Shown piece by piece: positions 54,589-64,000 of a stretch of 64,000 nucleotides of DNA. The stretch comes from Vibrio galatheae (GTDB lineage: Bacteria; Pseudomonadota; Gammaproteobacteria; Enterobacterales; Vibrionaceae), in the NCBI RefSeq assembly GCF_000967545.1, contig NZ_JXXV01000018.1, forward strand, positions 124,001 to 188,000, read 5' to 3'. The position numbers and the translations under genes are program-made. Position 1 is the stretch's first letter. The number at the start of each line of letters is the position of its first letter. The notes beneath the pieces are model-generated. The model did no database searches and was not told the origin of the DNA. It saw nothing but the letters and a program-made list of their open reading frames with translations.

Positions 54589-55434
54589 ATGTTCAAAAAA
54601 CCATTAGTCAAAACTATGACCACGTTAGCCTTCTCTTTGCTTGCCATGACCTCATACGCTGAGGAACGAATAGTAAGTGCTGGCAGTGCAGTCACCGAGT
54701 TACTGATAGCACTTAACCAGCAAGATAAGCTGGTTGCCGTCGACGTCACGAGTCAACTGCCTGACACAATGACCCTACCCAAAATAGGCTATCACCGACG
54801 CTTATCTGCTGAAGGTTTACTGGCCCTTGCACCCAACCGCTTGATTGGCTCGGATGAAATGGGGCCAGAAACAGCACTCAGCCAACTCCGTAGTGCTGAT
54901 ATCGAGGTCAATATCGTCAACACTAAGCCTACACCGCAAGGTTTGCTAGAGCGAATTGACGAGATCGCAACACTCACCAACGCTAGCCAGCAAGCTGAAG
55001 AGCTCAAACAGCAAGTCAAGCAACAGCTCGCCAGTTTAGCGCACAACAAGGCGCAGCATAATTCAGCGAAAAAAGTGATGTTCCTACTCATTCATGAAGG
55101 TAGACCAGCCAACGTAGCGGGAAGCGACACTACGCCCAATGCCATCATCGAATTAGCAGGGGGAATCAATCCTGCTGCCAAGCAGCTCAGTGCCTATAAG
55201 CCACTTTCAGCCGAAGCTATGGTCGAAATGCAGCCAGACATAATTTTAGTCAGTGGTCGTAGCTATAGAAAACTGGGTGGTGCAGAACAAATACTCAACA
55301 AAATGCCGATGCTCGCCGCAACGCCAGCGGGTCAAAATAAACAATTTATTGCCATTGATGGTCACGCACTGGTGGGTGGACTGGGTCTAAAAAGCCTGCA
55401 AGAAGCCGAGCGTCTAAGTCAACTTTTAAAATAA
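54589..55434 (+). CDS. hutB: Haem ABC transporter substrate-binding protein
   Basis: 281 residues with a signal peptide (cleavage after SYA, about 23) and the class III binding-protein fold (RIVSAGSAVTELLIAL, and the GHALVGGLGLKSL end). It delivers haem in the periplasm to HutC/HutD. It follows exbD by 11 bases. Confidence 0.93.
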   Translation: MFKKPLVKTMTTLAFSLLAMTSYAEERIVSAGSAVTELLIALNQQDKLVAVDVTSQLPDTMTLPKIGYHRRLSAEGLLALAPNRLIGSDEMGPETALSQLRSADIEVNIVNTKPTPQGLLERIDEIATLTNASQQAEELKQQVKQQLASLAHNKAQHNSAKKVMFLLIHEGRPANVAGSDTTPNAIIELAGGINPAAKQLSAYKPLSAEAMVEMQPDIILVSGRSYRKLGGAEQILNKMPMLAATPAGQNKQFIAIDGHALVGGLGLKSLQEAERLSQLLK

Positions 55435-55445
55435 CGAATACAGCC

Positions 55446-56483
55446 ATGCTATTACGCAAATTTCCACTCCCTACGCTATTGATTCTTTTTGCTGCCGCTT
55501 TGGTGGTGACGGCAATCAGCTCAGTCACCGTTGGACCAATGGATATCAGTTTTTCAGACAGTGTACAGAGCTTGTTGTTGCAATCGGATCAGCTCGCCCC
55601 TCACGTCAATTTAGTTATTCATGAGATCCGTTTCCCACGCACAGTCTTGTGCATGCTTGTGGGCGCGATACTGGCTGTGTGTGGCACGGTAATGCAAGGG
55701 TTGTTTCGCAACCCGCTAGCTGAGCCGGGAATTATTGGGGTTTCAGCCGGTGCGGCATTAGGCGCAGCACTAGCCATTGTCCTATTCGCCGATCTGAGTG
55801 AACAGTTCCCCCAATTTATGAACTTAGCGGCACTGCCATTGTTCGCTTTTCTCGGCGGGGCGCTGACAACGGTGCTGGTCTACAAACTCGGTACCAGTAA
55901 AATGGGCACATCGGTGACAATCATGCTATTGGCTGGCGTAGCAATAAGCGCGCTGTCAGGTGCAGGAATTGGCTATATGAATTTCATCGCCGACGATCAG
56001 ATGCTGCGCGACTTATCTCTATGGTCAATGGGTTCGTTAGCGGCGGCCAATTGGATGAGCATAACGCTGTGCGCCTTTACCCTCATGGTGTTGATGCTCA
56101 TCTTTAATCGCAAAGCGATGTCATTGAACGCGTTGCTCTTGGGCGAAGCTGAAGCTAGCCACCTTGGTATCCCAGTACAAAAGCTTAAACGTCAGTTGAT
56201 ACTATTAACAGCCGTTGGTGTGGGAGTCACGGTCAGTGTCTCAGGCATGATTGGCTTTATTGGCTTAGTGATTCCGCATTTAGGTCGAATGCTATCGGGG
56301 CCGGATCATCGAACTCTGCTGCCTATTTCTGCCGTCATGGGTGCATTGCTTCTGACCTTCGCTGATATGTTTTCACGTATTGCCGCTGCGCCTGCAGAGC
56401 TTCCTGTCGGCATTGTTACGGCCTTGATTGGCGCGCCATTTTTCATTTACCTACTCTTCCAACAAAAAGGAAAAATCATCTGA
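55446..56483 (+). CDS. hutC: Haem ABC transporter permease
   Basis: 345 residues, FecCD family, about nine to ten helices; the conserved MQGLFRNPLAEPGIIGVSAGAALGA stretch and the cytoplasmic IGFIGLVIPHLGR segment that docks on the ATPase. Its stop overlaps the hutD start by one base (TGATG). Confidence 0.95.
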   Translation: MLLRKFPLPTLLILFAAALVVTAISSVTVGPMDISFSDSVQSLLLQSDQLAPHVNLVIHEIRFPRTVLCMLVGAILAVCGTVMQGLFRNPLAEPGIIGVSAGAALGAALAIVLFADLSEQFPQFMNLAALPLFAFLGGALTTVLVYKLGTSKMGTSVTIMLLAGVAISALSGAGIGYMNFIADDQMLRDLSLWSMGSLAAANWMSITLCAFTLMVLMLIFNRKAMSLNALLLGEAEASHLGIPVQKLKRQLILLTAVGVGVTVSVSGMIGFIGLVIPHLGRMLSGPDHRTLLPISAVMGALLLTFADMFSRIAAAPAELPVGIVTALIGAPFFIYLLFQQKGKII

Positions 56484-57265
56484 TGAGTAATGTGGTTTTA
56501 TCAGGTAAACATATTTCCATGACGTTTGGGTCGCGCAAAATATTGGATGACATTAACCTTGATATTCGTGCTGGTGAGGTCACCACTCTATTGGGGCCAA
56601 ATGGCGCTGGAAAAAGTACGCTACTCAAGCTGCTAAGTGGTGAAATAGCCTCTCGCTGCGACATCCGCTACTTTGATTCACCTCTCGACGAGTGGAAGCC
56701 GAGTGAACTGGCTAAACATATCGCTATGCTGCCACAACACAGCACCTTAAGCTTTCCCTTTTTGGCCCACGAAGTCGTCCAGCTCGGTGCCATTCCCTTA
56801 AATGTCCCCAACAAAGTCGCTCAGCAGTTGGCAGACAAATATATGCAAATGACCGATGTGGCTCATTTGCGTGAGCGCCTTTACCCTTCACTATCAGGCG
56901 GAGAGAAACAGCGCCTTCACTTCGCACGCGTGCTGGTACAACTTGACCAAGCAAAAAACAAAAAGATCCTTATGCTGGATGAGCCGACATCAGCCTTAGA
57001 TCTCGCCCACCAGCACAACAGTTTAAAAATCGCCCGTCATCTCGCCGACGAACACAACACAGCAGTCATCATAGTGCTGCATGATTTGAATCTGGCGGCT
57101 CAATACTCAGATCGCGTGGTGATGCTCCACAATGGAAAACTCGTTTGTGACGCTACACCTTGGAAAGCGCTAAAACCCGAACTCATCAAACATGTCTATG
57201 GCTATGAATCTATCGTAGCTGCGCATCCAACATTAGGGTTCCCTCTTATTTATCCAGCGGCTTAA
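56483..57265 (+). CDS. hutD: Haem ABC transporter ATP-binding protein
   Basis: 260 residues. Walker A GPNGAGKST, signature LSGGEKQR, Walker B ILMLDEPTSALD, H-loop VLHDLNLA. It powers HutBC. Last gene of the haem operon; no strong terminator follows, so read-through into the next gene is possible. Confidence 0.95.
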   Translation: MSNVVLSGKHISMTFGSRKILDDINLDIRAGEVTTLLGPNGAGKSTLLKLLSGEIASRCDIRYFDSPLDEWKPSELAKHIAMLPQHSTLSFPFLAHEVVQLGAIPLNVPNKVAQQLADKYMQMTDVAHLRERLYPSLSGGEKQRLHFARVLVQLDQAKNKKILMLDEPTSALDLAHQHNSLKIARHLADEHNTAVIIVLHDLNLAAQYSDRVVMLHNGKLVCDATPWKALKPELIKHVYGYESIVAAHPTLGFPLIYPAA

Positions 57266-57330
57266 ACCAGTTAGAAGGGTCAGTTAACCTTGGCTATACT
57301 CAAGTCATTGTACTTGAAAGGAGTCATACA

Positions 57331-58080
57331 ATGGTTTGGAAAACTGGCCCTCTTGTTCTTGCTCTTATCCTATTGGCTGGCTTTGGGCTGCATGCTGCTC
57401 CGCACAATAATCTCCCCCATCTGCGAATTTGTGGTGATGCAATTGATTGGCCTCCCTATATCTATGTGCAAAATGAAGAGATACATGGCTATGATGTTGA
57501 GATTTTAGACCGCGCGCTCGCTAGGCATGGGGTCAAATACGATTTGGTATTAACATCTTGGTCACGGTGTTTACGGGGAGCAAAGCACGATGAATACGAT
57601 TTGGTGGTCAGTGCCTCCTACAGCCCTGAACGCGAAAAAGATTACCTCTACACCGAATGGTATTACACAATCACACCGCTCTATATCTATTCTTCACAAC
57701 TGTTTCCACAAGGTTTAACCATCTCGACTAGCCAAGAGCTTTCTGCGTATCGTGTTTGCGGACAACACAGCTATAACTATCACGACTTTAATATTGACGG
57801 TATTGAAAGCGTTGGTAACTCAATCAGGGAGATCACCGAAAAGCTCAAAACGGGTGAGTGTGACGTCTATTTAAGTTGGGAAGAGATACTAGAAGGGACA
57901 CGACGAAAGTGGGGAATCGAACATATTACCCCTCCTCTCGTGTACAAAGCGGTTCCAAATATGGAACCACATAAGTTTTACATGCTCATATCACGGCACT
58001 TGCCTGAGCGAGAGCAACTAAAAACACTGTTAGACAGGCAATTTCGTTTAGACAGAACCGCTAATAAGGACTCACAGTAG
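57331..58080 (+). CDS. Periplasmic amino-acid-type solute-binding protein
   Basis: 249 residues with a signal peptide (to about 22, ending HAA) and the SBP_bac_3 fold ([34 protein letters not shown]). The AAGGAG ribosome site is good. It has four or more cysteines, unusual for this family. An orphan without permease or ATPase. Its last codons overlap the end of ppsR by 9 bases (convergent). It is 65 bases after hutD; whether it is part of that operon is unclear. Confidence 0.82.
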   Translation: MVWKTGPLVLALILLAGFGLHAAPHNNLPHLRICGDAIDWPPYIYVQNEEIHGYDVEILDRALARHGVKYDLVLTSWSRCLRGAKHDEYDLVVSASYSPEREKDYLYTEWYYTITPLYIYSSQLFPQGLTISTSQELSAYRVCGQHSYNYHDFNIDGIESVGNSIREITEKLKTGECDVYLSWEEILEGTRRKWGIEHITPPLVYKAVPNMEPHKFYMLISRHLPEREQLKTLLDRQFRLDRTANKDSQ

Positions 58081-58905
58081 TCGACGACGTAAGCCGGTTC
58101 TTTCTAACACACGCGTTGAAATCTCTTCGACCGACAAAGACGAAGTGTTGATGTAGGGAATCGCCTCACGTCGAAACAGCGCTTCGACGGTTTGCAGTTC
58201 GTGCAGGCACTGCTCATTACTTGCATATTCACTGCCTGCCAATCTATTTTCACGAATTTCAGTCAATCGTTCAGGGTTGATGGTTAAACCAAACAGTTTG
58301 TGGCGATGGATCTCGAACTCAGGCAGTAGTCTCATTCTCGCTAGGTCGTCTTCGATGAAGGGGTAATTGACGACTCTCAGGCCAAACTGCATCGCCATAT
58401 AAAGACTGGTAGGCGTTTTACCGCTGCGCGAGACACCCAATAAAATAATATCGGCATCCTCAAGTCCTTTTAAGGTAATACCATCATCATGGGCTAAGGT
58501 GTACTCAATGGCAGCAATACGATCAAAGTATTTGTCTGAATCGCGGCTGACGCTACGCGAACGATGCAATTTCGGCTTAGGCTGCATTTGAATATCGTCT
58601 TGCACTTTTTGCACTATGCTCTCAAGCACATCGTAGCTATAGGAATGCGACGCTAGCAATTGTTGGCGCAACTCAGGAATCACCATCGAAAAGAAAACCA
58701 ATGGTTTGACCCCATTGCGTAAGTATGAAGCTTCGATTTCTTTTAATAAATCAGTTAATTTGTCTGCACTTTCAACAAAAGGGAAGGTTTTTTCGTTGGC
58801 TTTAAACGGGAATTGACCCAAAACGACATGACCCAATGTCTCACATGTAATGGCAGTACCGTCAGAAACATAGAATACATCACGACTTTGCATATCAGTT
58901 TGCAT
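58072..58905 (-). CDS. ppsR: PEP synthase regulatory protein (kinase/phosphorylase)
   Basis: 277 residues, the E. coli PpsR length. The N terminus [17 protein letters not shown] is the signature; the P-loop is in [16 protein letters not shown]. It inactivates PEP synthase by ADP-dependent phosphorylation and reactivates it by phosphorolysis. Divergent from ppsA, its target. Confidence 0.95.
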   Translation of the reverse strand: MQTDMQSRDVFYVSDGTAITCETLGHVVLGQFPFKANEKTFPFVESADKLTDLLKEIEASYLRNGVKPLVFFSMVIPELRQQLLASHSYSYDVLESIVQKVQDDIQMQPKPKLHRSRSVSRDSDKYFDRIAAIEYTLAHDDGITLKGLEDADIILLGVSRSGKTPTSLYMAMQFGLRVVNYPFIEDDLARMRLLPEFEIHRHKLFGLTINPERLTEIRENRLAGSEYASNEQCLHELQTVEALFRREAIPYINTSSLSVEEISTRVLERTGLRRRLL

Positions 58906-59078
58906 TTTATTTTAAACTTTCAAATTCTTTTGAGTAGGATAGTAGCCATAATATCGATAATAAAACCCGGCTTGCTGTTACGGCCCCCACAGCTTTAAAA
59001 ATTCCCTGCGAATTTTTTTCAGCTTTTACGTAATCGTTTGCCTTAAATCCCTACGCTGCAATGTTTCTGGAGAAAGAC

Positions 59079-61448
59079 ATGCAAAAAAACACCCTCTGGT
59101 TCGATGGCCTATCGATGGAAGATGTCGACAAAGTCGGCGGTAAAAATGCCTCGCTTGGTGAAATGGTTTCAAACCTCGCTAATGCTGGTGTCTCTGTACC
59201 CAACGGTTTTGCGACAACTTCTTATGCATTTAACCAGTTCTTAGATTACGAAGGACTGGACGATCGCATCCACCAATTGCTAGATGAACTGGACATTGAT
59301 GATGTAGACGCTCTGCGCAAGACAGGTGCTACCATCCGTCAATGGGTTTTAGAAGCCCCCTTCCCTGCTGATTTAGAGCAGGATATACGTGAAAACTACC
59401 AACAGCTTATTGATGGCAACCAAGAGCTTTCTGTTGCCGTTCGCTCATCAGCGACTGCAGAAGACTTACCCGACGCCTCATTTGCTGGTCAACAAGAAAC
59501 TTTCCTTAACGTCAAAGGAATTGATGCTGTTCTTGAAGCGACCAAGCATGTGTATGCATCTTTGTTCAATGACCGAGCCATCTCTTACCGTGTTCACCAA
59601 GGATTTGATCATCGTGGTATCTCGCTTTCAGCGGGTATCCAACGTATGGTTCGCTCAGACAAAGCGTCTTCAGGTGTCATGTTCACTCTCGACACTGAAT
59701 CGGGTTTTGACCAAGTCGTCTTCATCACCTCATCTTGGGGACTTGGTGAGATGGTGGTACAAGGTGCGGTCAACCCTGACGAGTTCTACGTTCACAAGCC
59801 GCTACTTGAAGCCGGAGAGCATCCAATTGTTAAAAAAACCTTTGGTTCAAAACTTATCAAGATGATCTACTCAACCAATCAAGAGATTGGTAAACAAGTC
59901 GACATCATTGATACCGATGCGCAAGAGCGTCAAACCTTCTCGCTGACCGAGGAAGAGATCAAAGAGCTTGCCAAACAAGCGATGATTATTGAGAAACATT
60001 ATCAGCGTCCTATGGATATTGAATGGGCGAAAGATGGCATCGATGGCAAACTGTATATCGTTCAGGCTCGACCAGAAACGGTATGTTCGCAAAATGAACA
60101 AAACGTTATCGAACGCTACGAACTAAACAACAAGGCTGAAGTATTAATTGAAGGTCGTGCGATTGGTCAACGCATCGGCTCAGGAACGGTTCGCCTAGTT
60201 GATTCTCTGGATCAAATGTCTTTGGTTCAAGATGGGGATGTGTTGGTCACTGACATGACAGACCCAGACTGGGAACCAGTGATGAAAAAGGCATCCGCTA
60301 TTGTCACCAACCGAGGCGGCCGTACTTGCCACGCAGCGATCATTGCACGCGAATTAGGTATTCCTGCTATCGTCGGTTGTGGACACGCAACCAGTGATCT
60401 TAAAGATGGCGCGACAGTGACCGTTTCTTGTGCTGAAGGGGAAACGGGGTACGTTTATCAAGGAGAACTCGATTTCGAGGTTAAACGCTCTGCTGTCGAC
60501 GAACTACCAATGCTGCCAACAAAGGTAATGATGAACGTCGGTAACCCAGATCGCGCGTTTGATTTTGCCCAATTACCTAATGAAGGGGTTGGCCTCGCCC
60601 GCCTTGAATTCATCATCAACAAGATGATTGGTATTCACCCGAAAGCACTACTGAATTTTGATGCGCAGAGTGAAGAGCTCAAAGCAGAAATCAGCCAGCG
60701 TATTCGAGGCTACAAAGACCCTATCGATTTCTACGTCAGCAAGTTGACCGAAGGCATTGCGACCATTGCTGCCGCTTTCTGGCCAAAACGTGTGATCGTC
60801 CGTATGTCTGACTTTAAGTCGAACGAATATAGCAATCTTGTCGGCGGTAAAGAGTATGAACCGCATGAGGAAAACCCAATGCTTGGTTTCCGCGGTGCGT
60901 CGCGTTATATCTCTCCCGTCTTTGAGGATTGTTTTGAACTGGAAACTCAAGCCATTCGTCGGGTGCGTAATCAGATGGGACTCAAAAACGTCGAGATTAT
61001 GATTCCATTTGTGCGTACACCAAGCGAAGCCGCTTCGGTCATTGACCTATTAGCCAAATTCGACCTACGCCGTGGCGATCAGGGTTTGAAAGTCATAATG
61101 ATGTGTGAACTGCCATCTAATGCGATTCTTGCCGATGAATTTTTGAAGTATTTTGACGGTTTCTCTATTGGTTCCAACGACATGACACAGTTGACCCTCG
61201 GACTTGACCGAGATTCAGGTGACGTCGCTCATCTTTTTGACGAACGTAACCCAGCTGTCAAGGCGATGCTGAAAATGGCAATCGATGCTGCAACCAAAGC
61301 GGGTAAATATGTTGGTATCTGTGGTCAAGGCCCATCTGATCACGAGGATCTTGCCGAATGGTTGATGGAACAAGGGATCAGCTCGGTATCCCTTAACCCA
61401 GATACAGTGATCGATACTTGGTTACAATTGGGCAAAGTGAACCGCTAA
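59079..61448 (+). CDS. ppsA: Phosphoenolpyruvate synthase
   Basis: 789 residues from ATG 59079 with a GGAG site at 6 bases (the frame opens at 59061). Domains: N-terminal ATP-grasp (1-345), swivelling phosphohistidine domain with the catalytic His in [13 protein letters not shown], and C-terminal PEP-binding TIM barrel with the Cys in [12 protein letters not shown]. It converts pyruvate and ATP to PEP, AMP and phosphate. Regulated by PpsR next door. Confidence 0.97.
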   Translation: MQKNTLWFDGLSMEDVDKVGGKNASLGEMVSNLANAGVSVPNGFATTSYAFNQFLDYEGLDDRIHQLLDELDIDDVDALRKTGATIRQWVLEAPFPADLEQDIRENYQQLIDGNQELSVAVRSSATAEDLPDASFAGQQETFLNVKGIDAVLEATKHVYASLFNDRAISYRVHQGFDHRGISLSAGIQRMVRSDKASSGVMFTLDTESGFDQVVFITSSWGLGEMVVQGAVNPDEFYVHKPLLEAGEHPIVKKTFGSKLIKMIYSTNQEIGKQVDIIDTDAQERQTFSLTEEEIKELAKQAMIIEKHYQRPMDIEWAKDGIDGKLYIVQARPETVCSQNEQNVIERYELNNKAEVLIEGRAIGQRIGSGTVRLVDSLDQMSLVQDGDVLVTDMTDPDWEPVMKKASAIVTNRGGRTCHAAIIARELGIPAIVGCGHATSDLKDGATVTVSCAEGETGYVYQGELDFEVKRSAVDELPMLPTKVMMNVGNPDRAFDFAQLPNEGVGLARLEFIINKMIGIHPKALLNFDAQSEELKAEISQRIRGYKDPIDFYVSKLTEGIATIAAAFWPKRVIVRMSDFKSNEYSNLVGGKEYEPHEENPMLGFRGASRYISPVFEDCFELETQAIRRVRNQMGLKNVEIMIPFVRTPSEAASVIDLLAKFDLRRGDQGLKVIMMCELPSNAILADEFLKYFDGFSIGSNDMTQLTLGLDRDSGDVAHLFDERNPAVKAMLKMAIDAATKAGKYVGICGQGPSDHEDLAEWLMEQGISSVSLNPDTVIDTWLQLGKVNR

Positions 61449-61464
61449 CAGTTGATAACGATTA

Positions 61465-61496
61465 AAAAAGGCTTCCAGTTTGTTGGAAGCCTTTTT
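61465..61496 (+). terminator. Terminator of ppsA
   Basis: A 13-bp stem (left arm 61465-61477, right arm 61484-61496, loop GTTTGT) ending in T5, with A5 on the other side. Convergent genes; it serves both. Confidence 0.92.
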
Positions 61497-61513
61497 GTTT
61501 GTTAGCAATGCAT

Positions 61514-62821
61514 TTAGCTAGTCACATCGTTATGTGACTGGCTGGCAATCTCTAACTCTCTTTGTTTGAGCATCTTGTCCATCTCATCACGATGGGTACG
61601 GAACGATGCCAGCTGTTTCTTCGGCACTGAACTTGCCATCGGGATGTTCGCTTTCATCGCATTGACAGGTCTTCCACGATCAATTAACTCGTAATGAATA
61701 TGCGGACCAGTCACACGGCCTGTTGCACCCGATAAACCGATACGCTGTCCACGAGAGACCTTTTGCCCTTTGCGCACCAAAATTTTGCTAAGGTGAAGGT
61801 AACGGGTCTTATAGCGACTGCCGTGCTGGACAACAACATAATTGCCCGCATACGGGTGTTTGCGCGTCATGATAACCACACCATCGCCAGTAGAGACGAT
61901 TGGCGTTCCTGTTGGCGTCGCCCAGTCTGTCCCGTTGTGCGGAGATACTCTTCCCGTTACTGGGTGCTTGCGTGTCGGGTTGAAATTCGAACTGAGTCGA
62001 TATCCACCGTTGACAGGCTTACGCTGAAACGCGCGTTGTAGGCTCTCACCATTGTAGTCGTAGTATTGACCATCACTATGTAAGTAAGCAGACAGTACAC
62101 GACCACGATTGTAGATTTTAATCGCTTGGATTTCGCTGTTGCCCGTTAGCCTCTCTCCAACAAACTGACGAGATTGCACCACTTCAAACTTATCACCGGC
62201 GCGTAAATCTCGCGCAAAGTTAATCTTGTCCTTGAGTAGGCTGACGACTTGCTCAATTTCACTTTTACCTAAACCAAGCGCATTGCCAGACTGTGAGAAA
62301 CTCCCGTTGATTTCACCAATCATCGGAAAAGGTTTCCAAGTCCCCGGGATCTTAACGTCAGTGAATTCGTAACTGCCATCATCAAGACGGCTGTAGACCG
62401 CTCGCTCAACTAGGCTAAACTCAAGTTCCATTTTACCCAAATGGCCGCTTTCTTCGTTACGCCAAAACCTTAGCGTATTGCCGGGCTTAAGGGTATCTAA
62501 CGCGAGATAGTTGAGATCGGTTTCCATGATCTTCATTAGCTCACTATAGCCAAAACCCAGTTGTTCAAAGATAGAGCTTAAGTTGTCACCCGTACGAATT
62601 TCATATTCATAATCAGGGACATCATTTGCAATGCCACCATCGAAAAAAAAGTCATTTACAAGCGTGGACTCTGGTAACGCAAGATCAATAGTGCGGTGGT
62701 ATTTGTCATTGTTAGGCGCACTCGCTATGGCGATAGCGACCAGTACGGGCAGGCTTACAACCATCATTCTTTTAGCTCTAGACAGCCGTTGGAAGCGAGT
62801 CTTCAAACTTCTAGTTAGCAC
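61514..62821 (-). CDS. M23 peptidoglycan endopeptidase with LysM/OapA-like domain
   Basis: 435 residues: one N-terminal membrane helix (about 17-35), a LysM/OapA-like domain (YEYEIRTGDNLSSIFEQLGF), a linker domain, and a C-terminal M23 peptidase with zinc ligands in HNGTDWA and HIHYEL and a third His in YLHLS. It cuts peptide cross-links in the cell wall. Vibrio has three such enzymes (ShyA, ShyB, ShyC); I cannot say which this is. Confidence 0.9.
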   Translation of the reverse strand: MLTRSLKTRFQRLSRAKRMMVVSLPVLVAIAIASAPNNDKYHRTIDLALPESTLVNDFFFDGGIANDVPDYEYEIRTGDNLSSIFEQLGFGYSELMKIMETDLNYLALDTLKPGNTLRFWRNEESGHLGKMELEFSLVERAVYSRLDDGSYEFTDVKIPGTWKPFPMIGEINGSFSQSGNALGLGKSEIEQVVSLLKDKINFARDLRAGDKFEVVQSRQFVGERLTGNSEIQAIKIYNRGRVLSAYLHSDGQYYDYNGESLQRAFQRKPVNGGYRLSSNFNPTRKHPVTGRVSPHNGTDWATPTGTPIVSTGDGVVIMTRKHPYAGNYVVVQHGSRYKTRYLHLSKILVRKGQKVSRGQRIGLSGATGRVTGPHIHYELIDRGRPVNAMKANIPMASSVPKKQLASFRTHRDEMDKMLKQRELEIASQSHNDVTS

Positions 62822-62910
62822 AATTTGACCTATGACCTGAATTAAACAAAGGCCTAAGATTACGAATTTATCTAGAACTTGTCACCTTCGAATTGTCAGG
62901 TTTAAACGAA

Positions 62911-62934
62911 AAAAGGCGCAAAAAGCGCCTTTAT
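62911..62934 (-). terminator. Terminator of the CBM48-like gene
   Basis: An 8-bp stem (AAAGGCGC / GCGCCTTT, A5 loop) with a minus-strand tail of T4 or more. Confidence 0.85.
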
Positions 62935-62971
62935 TGATCTCAATTAGAATTTACGACTAAAGTGATTTCCT

Positions 62972-63271
62972 TTACTGGTAAGTTGACACCAGACTATTGT
63001 CTTCACCAAAGCCGTTCGGTTGATATTGATCGGCTTCAGGGTCGTTCAGCCACTTATCCTGATCGACTAAATATCTAAACTCAAATTGGCTATCTTTGGG
63101 TAAGCGAGTTTTGAATTTGTATGTTTTTGATTTTGCCACTTTTTTCATTTCGGCTGGTTGCCAATTTAAAAAGTCTGCAACGATAGCGACGGATTGACCT
63201 ACTTCCTCTGCTGCAAGTTCAAAGGTAACTTCGACTTCATCTTTCGTTTTAAAAAAACGTTTATTGATCAT
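62972..63271 (-). CDS. Isoamylase early-set (CBM48) domain protein
   Basis: 99 residues forming a single carbohydrate-binding early-set domain of the AMPK-beta/isoamylase type (VAIVADFLNWQPAEMKKV, then FEFRYLVDQDKWLNDPEAD). It may bind glycogen or another glucan; no enzyme domain is present. The name family is well recognised, but the role of the stand-alone protein is unknown. Confidence 0.88.
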   Translation of the reverse strand: MINKRFFKTKDEVEVTFELAAEEVGQSVAIVADFLNWQPAEMKKVAKSKTYKFKTRLPKDSQFEFRYLVDQDKWLNDPEADQYQPNGFGEDNSLVSTYQ

Positions 63272-63373
63272 AGTTTACTCCATTAACGACGTTAAAATTC
63301 CATCTCATAACTTGTTAGGTCAAATAATAAGCAATCCATCACACATACTCAATACTGTTTCACATACGGTTAA

Positions 63374-63985
63374 CTATTGCTTTTCTAAGCTATCTTGCTC
63401 AGTTACCTTGAAAAGTATAGTGGTTAATTGTGAAGGTTCTTCAGACATCGATTGATGTACATCACGTTCCAAGAGTTTGACCGTGACGACTCCCTCCTCA
63501 AATGACAGCCGTTCAACGCTAATTCTGTCGCCAAGAAAGACGGAATCGGTCGTGACCATTCTCTGCCTAAACTCATCATAGATTGAGACAACGAGATAAT
63601 AAAAAGTCCCACTTCCTTGATTAGACAACGCCAGCGTCGAGACAAAAGTTTTAGAATCTATTTCAATAATTCTTCGGCTATCGATAACAATGATGCCGCG
63701 CTGCGCGCCATCCTCATAGTGTCCTTTAAGCAAGGGGAATTGCTCAATGTCATCGATAAAAGTAAAGGCTTGGCTCTCAGGTACTTTAACTGTCCACGGG
63801 TTGACCGTTCTAATCCCAAAAACCTTTTGCATAACAGCGTCACTTTTCGCCGCTTGAGTTGGAAACTTGGCTAAAATCTCATCATCAGTTAGGCTAAAAC
63901 GGTAGACACCTGCTGCAGTGACTATAATTAGCAATACGATGGGAATCAAAAGGATAAGCGGGATAGGCAGTATGCGTTTTTTCAT
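63374..63985 (-). CDS. Unknown membrane-anchored protein
   Basis: 203 residues: one N-terminal helix (about 5-29) and a large non-cytoplasmic beta-rich domain. I recognise no family. The gene appears complete. It lies 103 bases from the CBM48 gene on the same strand; co-transcription is unclear. Confidence 0.6.
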   Translation of the reverse strand: MKKRILPIPLILLIPIVLLIIVTAAGVYRFSLTDDEILAKFPTQAAKSDAVMQKVFGIRTVNPWTVKVPESQAFTFIDDIEQFPLLKGHYEDGAQRGIIVIDSRRIIEIDSKTFVSTLALSNQGSGTFYYLVVSIYDEFRQRMVTTDSVFLGDRISVERLSFEEGVVTVKLLERDVHQSMSEEPSQLTTILFKVTEQDSLEKQ

Positions 63986-64000
63986 CTTTGTTTAGGTCTT

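Noticed and set aside
1..64000. CRISPR arrays, insertion sequences, prophage, rRNA or tRNA genes
   Set aside because: No direct-repeat arrays, transposase or integrase genes, or tRNA cloverleaf-like sequences were seen. The thrS hairpin is an anticodon-arm mimic, not a tRNA.

Overview
The window reads as a piece of a Vibrio genome, most likely the secondary chromosome (chromosome II). The grounds are the company of genes: a luxT/swrT-type TetR regulator, the hutWXZ and tonB-exbBD-hutBCD haem cluster, a second secDF pair headed by a vemP arrest-peptide gene, and phhAB, ppsA and thrS-infC-rpmI-rplT. From memory, several of these lie on chromosome II in V. cholerae. About 67 protein genes are densely packed on both strands. 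I see no rRNA, tRNA, CRISPR array, insertion sequence, prophage or integron cassette.

Layout. 1-5.8 kb: an unknown gene cut by the window edge, ppiC, a CheV coupling protein, a GGDEF diguanylate cyclase, a DHH phosphoesterase, a DUF333 lipoprotein and a DUF218 protein. 6-12 kb: sdaA serine dehydratase, a cytosolic-carboxypeptidase-like M14 enzyme divergent from a POT-like transporter, a small secreted protein and an EamA permease. 12-20.6 kb: a complete 2-aminoethylphosphonate (AEP) system. It has a regulator (phnR), an ABC importer (phnS, phnT and a fused permease) and the catabolic genes phnW-pbfA-phnX. Its three promoter regions each carry a TGGTA...TACCA palindrome, the likely PhnR operator. 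20.6-28.9 kb: yjjG, a LysR regulator, a dienelactone hydrolase, and vemP-secD-secF with an RNA arrangement that fits arrest-peptide control. 29-36.3 kb: phhAB under a TyrR-like box, acetoacetyl-CoA synthetase, a methyltransferase/LysR pair, a CDF transporter and a PhzF-like protein.

36.4-43 kb: the translation operon thrS-infC-rpmI-rplT. thrS has a leader hairpin whose loop copies the tRNA-Thr(GGU) anticodon loop, and infC starts with AUU. Then come nnr and a two-gene signalling unit (REC-CheC protein plus PAS protein). 43-50 kb: luxT, a YfcZ-like protein, a secreted protein made of eight exact 20-residue leucine-rich-type repeats, an orphan protein with a structured leader, an amino-acid-type binding protein, and an EamA transporter divergent from a MocR regulator. 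50-57.3 kb: haem acquisition, with hutWXZ divergent from tonB-exbB-exbD-hutBCD around a Fur-like site. 57.3-64 kb: another binding protein, ppsR divergent from ppsA, an M23 endopeptidase, a CBM48-type small protein and an unknown membrane-anchored protein.

The most interesting signals are regulatory RNA and DNA elements that gene calling would miss: the vemP/secD pairing, the thrS anticodon mimic, the three phn operators, the PhhR/TyrR box, and a terminator embedded in the end of a convergent gene. The 8x20-residue repeat protein and a 59-residue GTG-started ORF are the least described coding features.
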